Of a DNA stretch of 64,000 bases, positions 51,902-61,036 are shown one piece after another. Under the pieces are notes generated by a model that saw only the letters and a program-made list of their open reading frames with translations, was not told the origin of the DNA and made no database searches. Every line of letters begins with the position of its first letter. Position 1 is the stretch's first letter. A program made the translations under genes and the position numbers. This DNA is from Thermanaerovibrio velox DSM 12556. Its GTDB lineage: Bacteria; Synergistota; Synergistia; Synergistales; Synergistaceae. The stretch spans positions 1,240,001-1,304,000 of the forward strand of contig NZ_CM001377.1 of assembly GCF_000237825.1 (NCBI RefSeq), given 5' to 3'.

Positions 51902-52861
51902 TCAAATCCCCCATCGGGATAGAAGTTCCCCTAAGGGTACGGCGGATGGGTTCGGGCCGTCAAGGATCCTAACCAGGGGGAACGACCGGCGTAACGCCTC
52001 CCCCAATGCGGCCCTAAGGGAGGAACCCATGGCGGTCAACGGCATTGAGGGACACATCCTAAAGTGTAGAGGCGAAACCTCCACGTCCTCTATGAAAAAG
52101 GCCCCACAGCCCATGGCCGCGGCCTTGAAGGACAGCTCCCAGAAGGCGCCTTGGGGTTCCACCAGGGCCACGGAGTTGAACCGATCCACAAGACCATCGA
52201 CACCTACCGTCTCCGCCGCACCGCGATACTCCCATGGTACGCACATCCTGGGCTCCTTAAGATGCTCCAAAAGCTGGGGCATGCTTTCAAAGCAGAGGTC
52301 CGCCAGGGAGGCCCAGCTCTCTTCAAAACGGTTAACGAGGCAGGTTCGCATCGACGCCCTGCGACCTCCCAATAGGTCGTATATGTAATCCCCCAGCAAC
52401 AGGCATTCCCACGGGGAAGAGCCAAGCAGCAGCGCCGCGTGGATGAGGGGGGCCGGATCCGGTTTAGGGGGTTTGAAGTCATCCCTCGATAGGGTAACCG
52501 GGGGCAGCGGGATCCCGGAGACCTCCGAGGCCACCTCCATGGCCTTCCTGCAGTTCCTGGAGACCACACCCCAGGGTATCCCCCGCTCCTCAAGGAACCG
52601 GAGCACCTCTAGAGCCCCCTCCACCGGTACGCTCCTCAACGCCCCCTCCACCTCAAGCTCCTCAAGCTCCATCAGGAAACGGGACCTCAACGGCTCCTCC
52701 AGCGAACTTGCCTCCTCAAACAGCATGACCCGTCGCCCCCCAAAGTACCTCTCCCTTAAGGGGGAGAAATCGTAGCGACTGTCCACCAGAACCCCGTCCC
52801 AATCGAATATGAGCGCCTTGGAAAGGGACGGCCCCCACAAGGGGGAGGGGGAACGCTCCAT
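51902..52861 (-). CDS. HAD-family hydrolase fused to an unknown C-terminal domain
   Basis: This 319-residue protein starts with a phosphoglycolate-phosphatase-like HAD domain (about 1-200): nucleophile motif I-F-D-W-D-G-V-L-V-D-S, V-V-S-R-N, K-P-P-K-P-D-P-A-P and L-L-G-D-Y-I-Y-D-L. About 120 further residues follow, which the HAD fold does not explain (A-F-F-I-E-D-V-E-V-S-P-L-H-F-R-M-C-P and a final L-G-E-L-L-S-R-W-G-I). I do not recognise that part. ATG at 52861 is preferred because GGAGGTG lies seven bases upstream; an earlier ATG at 52876 overlaps that ribosome site. Confidence 0.75.
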   Translation of the reverse strand: MERSPSPLWGPSLSKALIFDWDGVLVDSRYDFSPLRERYFGGRRVMLFEEASSLEEPLRSRFLMELEELEVEGALRSVPVEGALEVLRFLEERGIPWGVVSRNCRKAMEVASEVSGIPLPPVTLSRDDFKPPKPDPAPLIHAALLLGSSPWECLLLGDYIYDLLGGRRASMRTCLVNRFEESWASLADLCFESMPQLLEHLKEPRMCVPWEYRGAAETVGVDGLVDRFNSVALVEPQGAFWELSFKAAAMGCGAFFIEDVEVSPLHFRMCPSMPLTAMGSSLRAALGEALRRSFPLVRILDGPNPSAVPLGELLSRWGI

Positions 52862-52902
52862 CGGAAACACCTCCATGGGGATAATCCCCAGGTTTTGTAT
52901 TT

Positions 52903-52936
52903 AAAAAGCCGGACCCAGATGAACCCTGGGCCCGGC
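52903..52936 (-). terminator. Terminator of the 6S RNA gene
   Basis: On the minus strand GCCGGGCCCAG pairs with CTGGGTCCGGC (52936-52908), followed by TTTTT (52907-52903). It lies about 35 bases past the 6S closing stem and before the HAD gene start. Confidence 0.85.
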
Positions 52937-52970
52937 TTAAGGTGGCTGAAACCGCTAAAATCACAGGAAC

Positions 52971-53155
52971 GAGATAACCCCGCGATGCCGTGCGGGGAAG
53001 GCCTTGACCCGCTGCCTCAATATATGGAGCCCCCCGAACCTTGGAATCAGACTGCCCCTTAGGCTGTCATCACCGGAACGGAGAAGGCCCCGGCGGGTTG
53101 AAAGTGTTGGCTCAAGACTCTACACCCCTTCCACGAACACCGCAGGGCTATTCTC
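52971..53155 (-). ncRNA. ssrS: 6S RNA
   Basis: The gap between the HAD and ATPase-fold genes carries an independent minus-strand RNA of about 185 bases, the normal 6S length. Its ends pair in a 14-bp closing stem (53138-53151 with 52974-52987; all Watson-Crick or G-U), extended by GAG/CTC. TGTTCG follows the 5' arm, TGAGCC lies in the 5' side of the central bubble, and TCAAGG and CGGCATC lie on the 3' side, as in E. coli 6S. ACCCGC and GCGGGT close the apical stem. 6S RNA mimics an open promoter and holds sigma-70 RNA polymerase in slow growth. It has its own promoter and terminator. Confidence 0.82.
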
Positions 53156-53162
53156 GCTTACA

Positions 53163-53191
53163 ATTCTATTTTGAAACTCCGATATACGCAA
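53163..53191 (-). promoter_or_regulatory. Promoter of the 6S RNA
   Basis: On the minus strand TTGCGT (53191-53186) and TAGAAT (53168-53163) are exactly 17 bases apart. The start would be near 53155, matching the closing stem. Confidence 0.75.
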
Positions 53192-53209
53192 GGGCAGCCC
53201 AAAGGAACA

Positions 53210-53761
53210 TTAACCTCCCCTTCTCGCCTCCTCAACTCCCTCCCTTACGGAGTCCCTGACCCAAAGACACACGTCCGGGGTCTTGAAAAGCTCCGGGTCC
53301 TCCAGGATCTCCAGGGCCTCCGCGGAGTCAAAAACGTACTGCCCTCGGCATCTAAAAGTAAACCTCCAGCGAACGTTGGGGTGACCAGAGAGCAGGGCCA
53401 TCATGGTGGATCCAAGGTCTCCCACGGGAGGCCTGTCTATGTGACTGAGCCGGAAGGACGCCTCCGTAAGAGTCCCCTCCCCAAGCTTGGACTCCAGCCG
53501 AAAGGTACCCCCGCAGGCCTCCGCAGCCTGTTTTAAAAACGGAAGTCCAAGGCCCACCTTTCTGGTGCTTCTGGAGGTGTAAAAAGGATCAACCGCCATT
53601 TCCGCAACTTCCTTAGACATTCCCCTTCCGTTGTCCCTAACCCACATCCTCACCAGATCACCCTCAAAGTCCTCCTCCAACCCCATGTCAACGAAGTCAG
53701 CTCCGGCGTTAACCCCGTTCTCCGCTATATCCAGCAGGTGGTGCGAAAGGTCCTCCAACAA
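53210..53761 (-). CDS. ATP-binding protein with a histidine-kinase-type ATPase fold
   Basis: This protein of about 183 residues starts L-E-D-L-S-H-H-L-L-D-I-A-E-N-G-V-N-A-G-A (N box) and has V-R-D-N-G-R-G-M (G1), D-P-F-Y-T-S-R and K-V-G-L-G-L-P-F-L-K-Q-A (G2). No His-phosphotransfer or sensor domain is attached. It is therefore a stand-alone GHKL ATPase, perhaps an anti-sigma-like or regulatory kinase. TTG at 53761 (or 53758) follows GGAGGTGAT; the ATG at 53794 is also in frame. It is divergent from the GH57 gene, and the 6S RNA gene follows directly. Confidence 0.75.
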   Translation of the reverse strand: MLEDLSHHLLDIAENGVNAGADFVDMGLEEDFEGDLVRMWVRDNGRGMSKEVAEMAVDPFYTSRSTRKVGLGLPFLKQAAEACGGTFRLESKLGEGTLTEASFRLSHIDRPPVGDLGSTMMALLSGHPNVRWRFTFRCRGQYVFDSAEALEILEDPELFKTPDVCLWVRDSVREGVEEARRGG

Positions 53762-53792
53762 GGAGATCACCTCCAATTTGTCCAAGAGTATC

Positions 53793-53842
53793 ATAAAGAC
53801 TTGTTAGATGATAAAGACCTGCTACCCAAACCAATGTATAAT
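53793..53842 (+). promoter_or_regulatory. Promoter region of the GH57 gene with a direct repeat
   Basis: TATAAT lies at 53837-53842. Upstream are two near-identical copies of ATAAAGAC(T/C)TG, at 53793-53803 and 53811-53821, 18 bases apart. The nearer copy sits in the -35 zone. Direct repeats at about two helical turns often bind a regulator. Confidence 0.4.
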
Positions 53843-53872
53843 GTAACTGCGTAGAGGGGAGGTGGAAACACC

Positions 53873-56242
53873 TTGAGAGGAATCTGCGTCCACGCCCATT
53901 TCTATCAACCCCCACGGGAGGACCCTTGGCTCGATGAGGTCCTTCTGGACCCTTCCGCCGCTCCGTCCCCTGACTGGAACTCCAGGGTCACCGACGAATG
54001 CTACAGGCCCAACAGGGCAGCTCGCCTGGTGGACTCATCGGGCAGGATAGTGCACATAATAAACAACTACCTGTACATGAGCTTTAACGTGGGCCCCACT
54101 CTTCACCGCTGGATAATGCGCCACGACCCCATATTGGACTACCACATTGCCCAGGCGGACAGGGCATCGGAGGTTAACCTAGGGTGCGGGAACGCAATCG
54201 CCCAATGTTACAACCACATGATAATGCCCCTGGCCAGCCGCAGGGACAAGAGAACCCAGATCATATGGGGGATAGAGGACTTCAAGGCCCGTTTCGGAAG
54301 GCCCCCTGCGGGCATGTGGCTACCGGAGACCGCGGTGGACATGGAAACCCTGGAGGAGCTGGCCTCATTCGGCATAGGCTTCACCATCTTGGCCCCCCAT
54401 CAATGCGCCGCGGTGCGCCCCCCCAAGGGGCCCTGGATCGAGACCCCCGGAGGAGCAGGGCTGGACGTCACAAGACCCTACAGGCAGCACCTCCCGTCCG
54501 GCGGGCACGTGGACATAATCTTCTACCACGGGGCAACCTCCCAGGCCATAGCGTTCGGGGGGCTTCTTGACAACGGGGATCGGTTCGCCCAGCACTTGAT
54601 GGGGCTGCTGCCGGAGGATGGGGAACCCAGGCTTCTCACCATAGCCACCGATGGGGAGACCTACGGGCACCACCACCGCTTCGGCGAGATGGCGTTGGCC
54701 AGGGCTTTTCAGCTGATATCACAACGTAAGGATCTGTTCCTCACAAACCCAGGGGCGTTCCTAAAGGAGCATCCCCCGGCGTGGGAGTGCCGGGTGGCGG
54801 AGAACACGTCCTGGTCCTGCGCCCACGGGGTAGAGCGCTGGAGAAGCGACTGCGGATGCCACACCGGCGGACAGGTGGGCTGGCATCAACGGTGGAGAGC
54901 CCCCTTAAGAGCCGCCCTTGATCACATAAGGGATCGCATAGACCAGGTCTACGATCAGATGGTCTCACAGTTCACGGATCCATGGGAGCTGCGGAACCTG
55001 TTCATAAAAGCCCTTCTGGACCGAAGGGACTCGAACCCGTCTCCACTTAAAAAGAGGCAGGACTTCCTCAAGGAACACCTGCCGGGGATCAAGGACCAGG
55101 AGGGCATTAAGATACTGACCTTGCTGGAAGCCCAGCGGATGCGCCTTTTCATGTACACCTCCTGCGGATGGTTCTTCAACGACATAGGAGGCATCGAAAC
55201 CCGCCAAATACTAGCTTACGCCCAGCGTGCTCTGGAGCTAACCGAAGAGGCCTCAGGCGTGGATGTGTCCGGGAACTTCCGGGAGATCCTAAAAACCGCG
55301 GAGGGGAACACCAAGGACCTGCCCAACGGGCTTGAAGTGCTAACCCGCACGGTGATCCCAAAAAGGCGCACGCTGGAGGACATGGCCGCGTCGTCCATAA
55401 TGCTTAAAACCTCTGGAACGTTCTACTCGTTCTTCTGCTCCGCCAAACTCAAGGAAGCCACATCTGCAGGGGTCTCCCTAAGGATCGGGACCCTATCAGT
55501 GACAGACCAGCGAACCGGCAAGGCCTGGTCCGGCTCCGGGGCGGTCCTTTCCTCCGGAGGATTGGACGACCGCTGCTGGCTTAGCAATGATAAGGTGGAC
55601 GGAGAGGGACTCATCCGGGATTTCATCAAGCTGGACATAATAAGCTTTGGGGACCGTCTGCGGCAGGCCCTGCCCATAGGCCCCCGGGGCCCTGAGGTGC
55701 TCCCGGAGGATGAGAGGGCCAACATGGGTATGCAGCGGGCACAGGCGGCGGAGGATCGCTACAAAGACGTCTCCCAATCGATCCTGGAGGACAACCGGCG
55801 CCTAATATCCCAGCTGGGGGACCTGGGATTGAACCCGCCGCTCCTCATGACCGCCGCAGCGGAGATAGTCATGAGGAGCAAGATCCGAGACCTGCTGTCC
55901 AAACTTGATACCATGGAAATATCCAGACCGGGCTCTCCACTGGAGGAACTCTTAAGGGAGGCCAGGGATATGGGGATAAAGCCCAATATGGACCAGGTGG
56001 CCCCGGCCGTAACCGAGGCACTCCACAACCGCATAAGGTCCTTGAGAACCGGTGGCGAAGACGAGGAGGCGGGGATAGCTGATGTAATGGAGGTGATCCG
56101 CCGCCTTAAGAACCTGGAGGTGCCCCTTAACCTGTGGAGGCTCCAGAACGAGGTTTGGCGGAAGTTGGAATCCGCGGGACACCAGCTTGGATCCTCGTGG
56201 CTTGAGATCGCAAGGGAGTTGGGCTTCGCCCTGCCAGGATAA
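53873..56242 (+). CDS. Glycoside hydrolase family 57 protein with DUF3536
   Basis: This 789-residue protein begins with the GH57 start, C-V-H-A-H-F-Y-Q-P-P-R-E-D-P-W. It contains M-W-L-P-E-T-A-V-D (nucleophile region of the fold) and I-A-T-D-G-E-T-Y-G-H-H (general acid region). After about residue 330 comes the DUF3536-type C-terminal half, mostly helical, with S-C-A-H-G-V-E-R-W-R-S-D-C-G-C just before it. GH57 enzymes act on alpha-glucans. The start is TTG after GGGGAGGTGG. Lying first in a glycogen cluster, it probably trims or branches glycogen, though the exact reaction is unknown. Confidence 0.88.
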   Translation: MRGICVHAHFYQPPREDPWLDEVLLDPSAAPSPDWNSRVTDECYRPNRAARLVDSSGRIVHIINNYLYMSFNVGPTLHRWIMRHDPILDYHIAQADRASEVNLGCGNAIAQCYNHMIMPLASRRDKRTQIIWGIEDFKARFGRPPAGMWLPETAVDMETLEELASFGIGFTILAPHQCAAVRPPKGPWIETPGGAGLDVTRPYRQHLPSGGHVDIIFYHGATSQAIAFGGLLDNGDRFAQHLMGLLPEDGEPRLLTIATDGETYGHHHRFGEMALARAFQLISQRKDLFLTNPGAFLKEHPPAWECRVAENTSWSCAHGVERWRSDCGCHTGGQVGWHQRWRAPLRAALDHIRDRIDQVYDQMVSQFTDPWELRNLFIKALLDRRDSNPSPLKKRQDFLKEHLPGIKDQEGIKILTLLEAQRMRLFMYTSCGWFFNDIGGIETRQILAYAQRALELTEEASGVDVSGNFREILKTAEGNTKDLPNGLEVLTRTVIPKRRTLEDMAASSIMLKTSGTFYSFFCSAKLKEATSAGVSLRIGTLSVTDQRTGKAWSGSGAVLSSGGLDDRCWLSNDKVDGEGLIRDFIKLDIISFGDRLRQALPIGPRGPEVLPEDERANMGMQRAQAAEDRYKDVSQSILEDNRRLISQLGDLGLNPPLLMTAAAEIVMRSKIRDLLSKLDTMEISRPGSPLEELLREARDMGIKPNMDQVAPAVTEALHNRIRSLRTGGEDEEAGIADVMEVIRRLKNLEVPLNLWRLQNEVWRKLESAGHQLGSSWLEIARELGFALPG

Positions 56243-56268
56243 CCTCGTCATTAATGGATAAATAGTAA

Positions 56269-56283
56269 GTGATACAATATCAC
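56269..56283 (+). promoter_or_regulatory. Extended -10 promoter inside an inverted repeat, upstream of glgP
   Basis: GTGATA-CAA-TATCAC is a perfect 6-3-6 inverted repeat at 56269-56283. It contains TGATACAAT (56270-56278), an extended -10. A repressor bound here would block the promoter of glgP-glgA. Confidence 0.55.
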
Positions 56284-56348
56284 CAAGACGACGCAACACG
56301 CATAGCTCGTCCTAACTTGCAAACACGATCCGTGAGGGGGGTACGCTG

Positions 56349-58085
56349 ATGACGATAATGACCTACGGTGACAACATAGGCAGCTCCATGCTTAAGACCC
56401 TTGAACACGACCCGGTTTTCAGGTCCGTGGCATATTTTTCCATGGAGATCGCTATAAGGCCCGAGATACCAACCTACTCCGGCGGCCTTGGGGTCCTGGC
56501 GGGGGACATCATAAAGAGCGCCGCAGACCTGGGGGTCCCCATGGCGGCGGTCACGCTCCTCTACAGGAAGGGTTATTTCATCCAACACATAGATGAAACG
56601 GGGCATCAAAAGGAGAGCCCCGTGGAGTGGAAACCCGAGGAATACCTAACCCTCCTACCCAACGAGGTATCCGTGACCCTGGAGGGAAGGCCCGTAAAGG
56701 TCCGCACCTGGGTATACGATTACGTGGGGCAGTCTGGGTACCCCCTTCCCATATACTTCCTGGACACGGACTTCGAAAGCAACACCCCGGCGGACAGGAA
56801 CCTCACTTGGTACCTCTACGGCGGTGATCAGCGGTACCGGCTCTGCCAAGAGCTCATCCTAGGCGTGGGAGGTCTAAGAATGCTCCGGGACCTGGGATAC
56901 CGGAACATAAAGACGTTCCACCTAAACGAAGGGCACGCGGGCTTCATAACCCTGGAGCTGTTGCGGGAACAGGGCTATGAGGACTACGACAAGATCAGGG
57001 AAAAGGTCATCTTCACCACCCACACACCGGTGCCCGCAGGACACGACCACTTCTCTTACGAGCTCATAGACAAGGTGATGGACCCGGTTTTCGTCCACCA
57101 CATAAAGCGTATGATGGGCCCCGAGGGGGTTTCCATGACCGAGCTGGGCCTTAAGTACAGCCGGTACACAAACGCGGTATCGGTGAAACACGCGGAGGTC
57201 AGCCGCAACATGTTCAACGTGGCCAACATAGATGCGGTGACCAACGGCGTCCACTCCGCCACCTGGACCTGTCCCGGCTTCGCCAAGCTCTACGACCGCT
57301 ACATCCCCGGGTGGCGCAACGACCCGAGCCGGCTCATTCAGGCCCTTCAGCTGCCGGACGAGGAGGTCTGGAAGGCACACCAGGCGGCCAAGATGAAGCT
57401 GCTCGCCCGGGTCCTGGAGGATACCGGCCGGGAACTAGATGCGGACGTGCTGACCATAGGGTTCGCAAGACGGGCGGCGGCCTACAAGAGGGCGGACCTC
57501 ATCTTCTCCGACGTAAAGCGGCTCATAGACGTCTCATCCGGACAGGTACAGTTCATCTTCGCCGGCAAGGCCCATCCCCACGACGAACCCGGAAAGGCGT
57601 TGATCAAGAAGATCCACGACATGGCAAAGGAGATCGGTACCGCCGTACCCATAGTCTTCCTCGAGAACTACGACATGTCCCTGGCAAGCCTCTTGACCTC
57701 CGGCGTGGACCTTTGGCTCAACAACCCAAGACGCCCGAGAGAGGCCTCGGGCACGAGCGGCATGAAGTGCACCCACAACGGGGTGATGAACTTCTCGGTC
57801 CTCGACGGATGGTGGATAGAAGGTTGGGTTGAGGACGTGACCGGCTGGTCCATAGGGCCGGAACCCGAAGAGGCAGAGCTGGTGGAGTACGACGAGATGC
57901 AGGACGCCATGGACCTGTACAACAAGCTGGAGGACAAGGTGATCCCCACCTACTATCAGCACAGGGACCGCTGGATATGGATGATGAAGCATGCAATAGC
58001 CCTGAACGCCAGCTACTTCAACACCCACCGGGTGGTGAAGGAGTACTGTGAAAAGGCCTACGGCGTGGTTTTCAGGGGGCTGTAA
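56349..58085 (+). CDS. glgP: Alpha-glucan (glycogen) phosphorylase, short form
   Basis: This 578-residue GT35 enzyme belongs to the short, non-allosteric branch. It has F-S-M-E-I-A-I-R-P-E-I-P-T-Y-S-G-G-L-G-V-L-A-G-D (split across the phosphate-binding start), H-L-N-E-G-H-A-G-F and T-V-P-A-G-H-D-H-F as H-T-P-V-P-A-G. R-R-A-A-A-Y-K-R-A-D-L precedes N-N-P-R-R-P-R-E-A-S-G-T-S-G-M-K, the cofactor and glucan site. It releases glucose 1-phosphate from glycogen with phosphate and PLP. Three bases separate it from glgA. Confidence 0.93.
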   Translation: MTIMTYGDNIGSSMLKTLEHDPVFRSVAYFSMEIAIRPEIPTYSGGLGVLAGDIIKSAADLGVPMAAVTLLYRKGYFIQHIDETGHQKESPVEWKPEEYLTLLPNEVSVTLEGRPVKVRTWVYDYVGQSGYPLPIYFLDTDFESNTPADRNLTWYLYGGDQRYRLCQELILGVGGLRMLRDLGYRNIKTFHLNEGHAGFITLELLREQGYEDYDKIREKVIFTTHTPVPAGHDHFSYELIDKVMDPVFVHHIKRMMGPEGVSMTELGLKYSRYTNAVSVKHAEVSRNMFNVANIDAVTNGVHSATWTCPGFAKLYDRYIPGWRNDPSRLIQALQLPDEEVWKAHQAAKMKLLARVLEDTGRELDADVLTIGFARRAAAYKRADLIFSDVKRLIDVSSGQVQFIFAGKAHPHDEPGKALIKKIHDMAKEIGTAVPIVFLENYDMSLASLLTSGVDLWLNNPRRPREASGTSGMKCTHNGVMNFSVLDGWWIEGWVEDVTGWSIGPEPEEAELVEYDEMQDAMDLYNKLEDKVIPTYYQHRDRWIWMMKHAIALNASYFNTHRVVKEYCEKAYGVVFRGL

Positions 58086-58088
58086 TAC

Positions 58089-59555
58089 ATGGGCCTCAAA
58101 AATTCCATCCGGGTGCTCCACGTAACCCCCGAGATGGCCCCCCTGATCAAGGTGGGGGGCCTGGGTGACGTGGCAGGCTCCCTCCCAAAGGCGCTAAACT
58201 CCATGGGAGTGGATTGCCGGGTCTTGATGCCTAATTCCAAAGGCCTTGCGGAGAGGGCAGGCTCCATGGGTCTTAAGGTCGTAAGGTGCCCCGGAAAGGT
58301 GCATGCGGCCATTAACTGGAGGGTCTACTCCGCGGGCATCCTTAAGACCCAGGTGAACGGCGTTACGGTGTACCTGCTGGATCAGCCGGAGCTATTCTCG
58401 GACCTGGAGGCATACCCCAAGTCCCTCACGTGCGAGTCCGTGCTCCCCTTCATCTTCCTATCCATGGGAGCTCTGGAGCTGGGCAGAGCAGTTAGATGGA
58501 TGCCCCAGGTGCTCCATCTTCACGACTGGCCCGCGGCTTCGGTGGCGAGCATGCTCAAATGGCATCGACATTACCACAAGCTGCGGGAACATTTTGAGAC
58601 CGTTTTGACCATACACAACCTGGCCCACCAGGGGATAGTATCCCCCGGCGGCTTGGAGGGCTGGGGATTTAACAAGAACAGCTTCTCCATGGATGGGATG
58701 GAGTTCTACGGACACGTGAACCTCTTGAAAGGAGGCATAATAGCCAGCGATAAGGTCACCACCGTAAGCCCCAGGTACTCCTGGGACATACAGACCCGAG
58801 AGGGCGGGATGGGGCTGGATGGTGTGTTGTTCGCCAACCGCAACAAGCTGTCCGGCATACTCAACGGGGTGGACTACGACGTGTGGAACCCCTCCAAGGA
58901 CCCCTTGATCACAAGCCATTACTCCCCTTCGGATCTCTCCGGCAAGGCCAAGTGCCGAAAAGACCTCCTTAGGATCCTGGGCTGGGAGGACGGCAACGAC
59001 GTGCTGGTTGCGTTCGTGGGCAGGCTGGTGGAACAAAAGGGGGTTGACCTCATCCTGGGAGCCATGAACAGGATCCTTGCGGAACCCATAAGGCTTGTGA
59101 TCCTTGGTTCAGGCCATCCACTGTTCGAGGAGAAGCTTAAGTCGGAAGCCCAAAAGCACCCCAAAAAGCTCTGGGTTTCCACGGATTTCGATGAGACCAT
59201 GGCTCATAGGATATACGCCGGTTCCGATCTCATGCTAATGCCCTCCCAGTTTGAGCCTTGCGGATTATCCCAGCTGATAGCCATGGCCTACGGGACGATC
59301 CCGGTGGCAAGGGCAACCGGGGGCATCGCAGACACGGTGATAGACGCGGACGGGGCGGACGACGGAACCGGGTTCCTCTTCATAGACTACTCCCCGGAGG
59401 AGATGACGAGAGCCCTTAAGCGGGGCATAGCCGCCGTATCCAATCCGTCGAGAAGGGCTAAAATAATGAGGAACTGCATGACCGCCGACTTCTCCTGGCG
59501 GCAGTCCGCAAAGGCTTACTTGAACATATATGAGGAACTTCTTGGATATCAATAG
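58089..59555 (+). CDS. glgA: Glycogen synthase
   Basis: This 488-residue GT5 enzyme extends glycogen from ADP-glucose. The N-terminal K-V-G-G-L-G-D-V-A-G-S-L-P binds the sugar nucleotide, H-L-H-D-W lies in the first domain, and H-N-L-A-H-Q-G follows. The C-terminal domain has V-G-R-L-V-E-Q-K-G and P-S-Q-F-E-P-C-G-L-S-Q-L-I-A-M-A-Y-G-T. Length equals the bacterial family. It is co-transcribed with glgP, so synthesis and breakdown are set together at the RNA level. Confidence 0.94.
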   Translation: MGLKNSIRVLHVTPEMAPLIKVGGLGDVAGSLPKALNSMGVDCRVLMPNSKGLAERAGSMGLKVVRCPGKVHAAINWRVYSAGILKTQVNGVTVYLLDQPELFSDLEAYPKSLTCESVLPFIFLSMGALELGRAVRWMPQVLHLHDWPAASVASMLKWHRHYHKLREHFETVLTIHNLAHQGIVSPGGLEGWGFNKNSFSMDGMEFYGHVNLLKGGIIASDKVTTVSPRYSWDIQTREGGMGLDGVLFANRNKLSGILNGVDYDVWNPSKDPLITSHYSPSDLSGKAKCRKDLLRILGWEDGNDVLVAFVGRLVEQKGVDLILGAMNRILAEPIRLVILGSGHPLFEEKLKSEAQKHPKKLWVSTDFDETMAHRIYAGSDLMLMPSQFEPCGLSQLIAMAYGTIPVARATGGIADTVIDADGADDGTGFLFIDYSPEEMTRALKRGIAAVSNPSRRAKIMRNCMTADFSWRQSAKAYLNIYEELLGYQ

Positions 59556-59701
59556 GGGGTTGATCCAAAAAAGACAGCAGGGGAAACCAGGGTGACATAT
59601 CCCTTGACCCGGAGAAGCGATTTAAGAAACTGTCCTGCAAATCCATCGTGAGCGTGTTTCTAGAAATCTCACACTAAACATCTCGGCGGAGGTGGTGGAT
59701 T

Positions 59702-60991
59702 TTGATCTTCGGTAAGTACGGACGGGTCTTGGGGATAGTCCTGGCGGGAGGCAAGGGAGAAAGGCTGATGCCCCTCACCAAATACAGGGCCAAGCCGGCG
59801 GTGCCGTTTGCCGCCAAGTACCGGATAATCGACTTCGCCCTGTCCAACATGGTAAACAGCGGGCTTTTCTCCATATACTGCCTAGTTCAGTTCAAAAGCC
59901 AATCCCTGAACGAACACATAGAGCGGGGATGGCAGTTCGGCAATGCCCTTAGGGGAAGGGACTACTTCATAACCGCCGTCCCCGCCCAGATGTGGACCGG
60001 GGAGAGGTGGTACGAGGGCACCGCCGATGCGGTTTTCCAGAACCTTCATCTCATCACCCTCTTCGACGCCGACAGGATATGCATATTTGCGGCGGACCAC
60101 ATCTACAAGATGGACATCGAACAGATGCTCCAGTATCACATGGACACCAAGGCGGACGTTACCATCGCGGCCAACACCGTCCCCGCTTCGGAAGCCCATG
60201 CTTTCGGCTGCATGGACACCGATCCCTCCGGACAGGTTATAAAATTCGTGGAAAAGCCCAAGATCCCCCCGCAGATACCGGGCAAGCCGGGGTTCAGCTA
60301 CGTATCCATGGGAAACTACATCTTCGAACGGCACGTGCTGGAGGAAGCCATAATAGAGGACAACAAGATAGAGACCAGCTCCCACGATTTCGGCAAGGAC
60401 ATCCTGCCCCGGATATACAACCGCTGCAGGGTAATGGCCTACGACTTTAAGAGCAACGTACTGCCCGGCATAGACCGCCCTTACTGGAAAGACGTGGGCA
60501 CCATAAAGGCCTATCACGAGGCCCATATGGACCTCCTTCAACACCCATCGGACCTCACCCTCTACAATCCCCTGTGGCCCATAAGAACCGTATCCTACTC
60601 GGATCCCCCGGGCTTCACTTACCCCGACAAAGGACAGGGCTGCTCCGTGGTAGGCACCCTTAGGGCTGAGGGAAGCCGAGTCCTCGGCGCCATAGTCCAC
60701 CGGTCAGTGCTGTCCAGAAACTGCGTCATAAACGCCGGGGCAGTCCTGGAGGAGTGCATCGTGGGACAAGGGGTGGTCATAGGGGAGAACTGCAAGCTCC
60801 GCAGGGTCATCCTGGACGCCTACAACGTCGTACCCCCCAACACCGTAATAGGATATAACCCCGAGGTAGACCAGAAGAAATACCACGTGGACCCCGAGTC
60901 CGGGGTTGTGGTGCTTGGGATGCCCAAGATACAGCTCAGGAGAAACTTTGGGCTCCCCCCTGACAACGACGACCCCTTGAGCGCCCTTTAG
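59702..60991 (+). CDS. glgC: Glucose-1-phosphate adenylyltransferase
   Basis: This 429-residue enzyme makes ADP-glucose. It has L-A-G-G-K-G-E-R-L-M-P-L-T (nucleotide loop), K-P-A-V-P-F-A-A-K-Y-R-I-I-D-F-A-L-S-N, G-T-A-D-A-V-F-Q-N, and F-V-E-K-P near the sugar site. A left-handed beta-helix C-terminal domain follows. The usual allosteric Arg/Lys positions cannot be judged reliably. The start is TTG at 59702 after GGCGGAGGTGG. The 146-base gap after glgA holds a 10-bp palindrome (59657-59666) but no clear promoter. Confidence 0.94.
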   Translation: MIFGKYGRVLGIVLAGGKGERLMPLTKYRAKPAVPFAAKYRIIDFALSNMVNSGLFSIYCLVQFKSQSLNEHIERGWQFGNALRGRDYFITAVPAQMWTGERWYEGTADAVFQNLHLITLFDADRICIFAADHIYKMDIEQMLQYHMDTKADVTIAANTVPASEAHAFGCMDTDPSGQVIKFVEKPKIPPQIPGKPGFSYVSMGNYIFERHVLEEAIIEDNKIETSSHDFGKDILPRIYNRCRVMAYDFKSNVLPGIDRPYWKDVGTIKAYHEAHMDLLQHPSDLTLYNPLWPIRTVSYSDPPGFTYPDKGQGCSVVGTLRAEGSRVLGAIVHRSVLSRNCVINAGAVLEECIVGQGVVIGENCKLRRVILDAYNVVPPNTVIGYNPEVDQKKYHVDPESGVVVLGMPKIQLRRNFGLPPDNDDPLSAL

Positions 60992-61036
60992 GCCTTCAAG
61001 GTCATCTAATAATTTAAGGAGGCATAAGTAGCGCAT

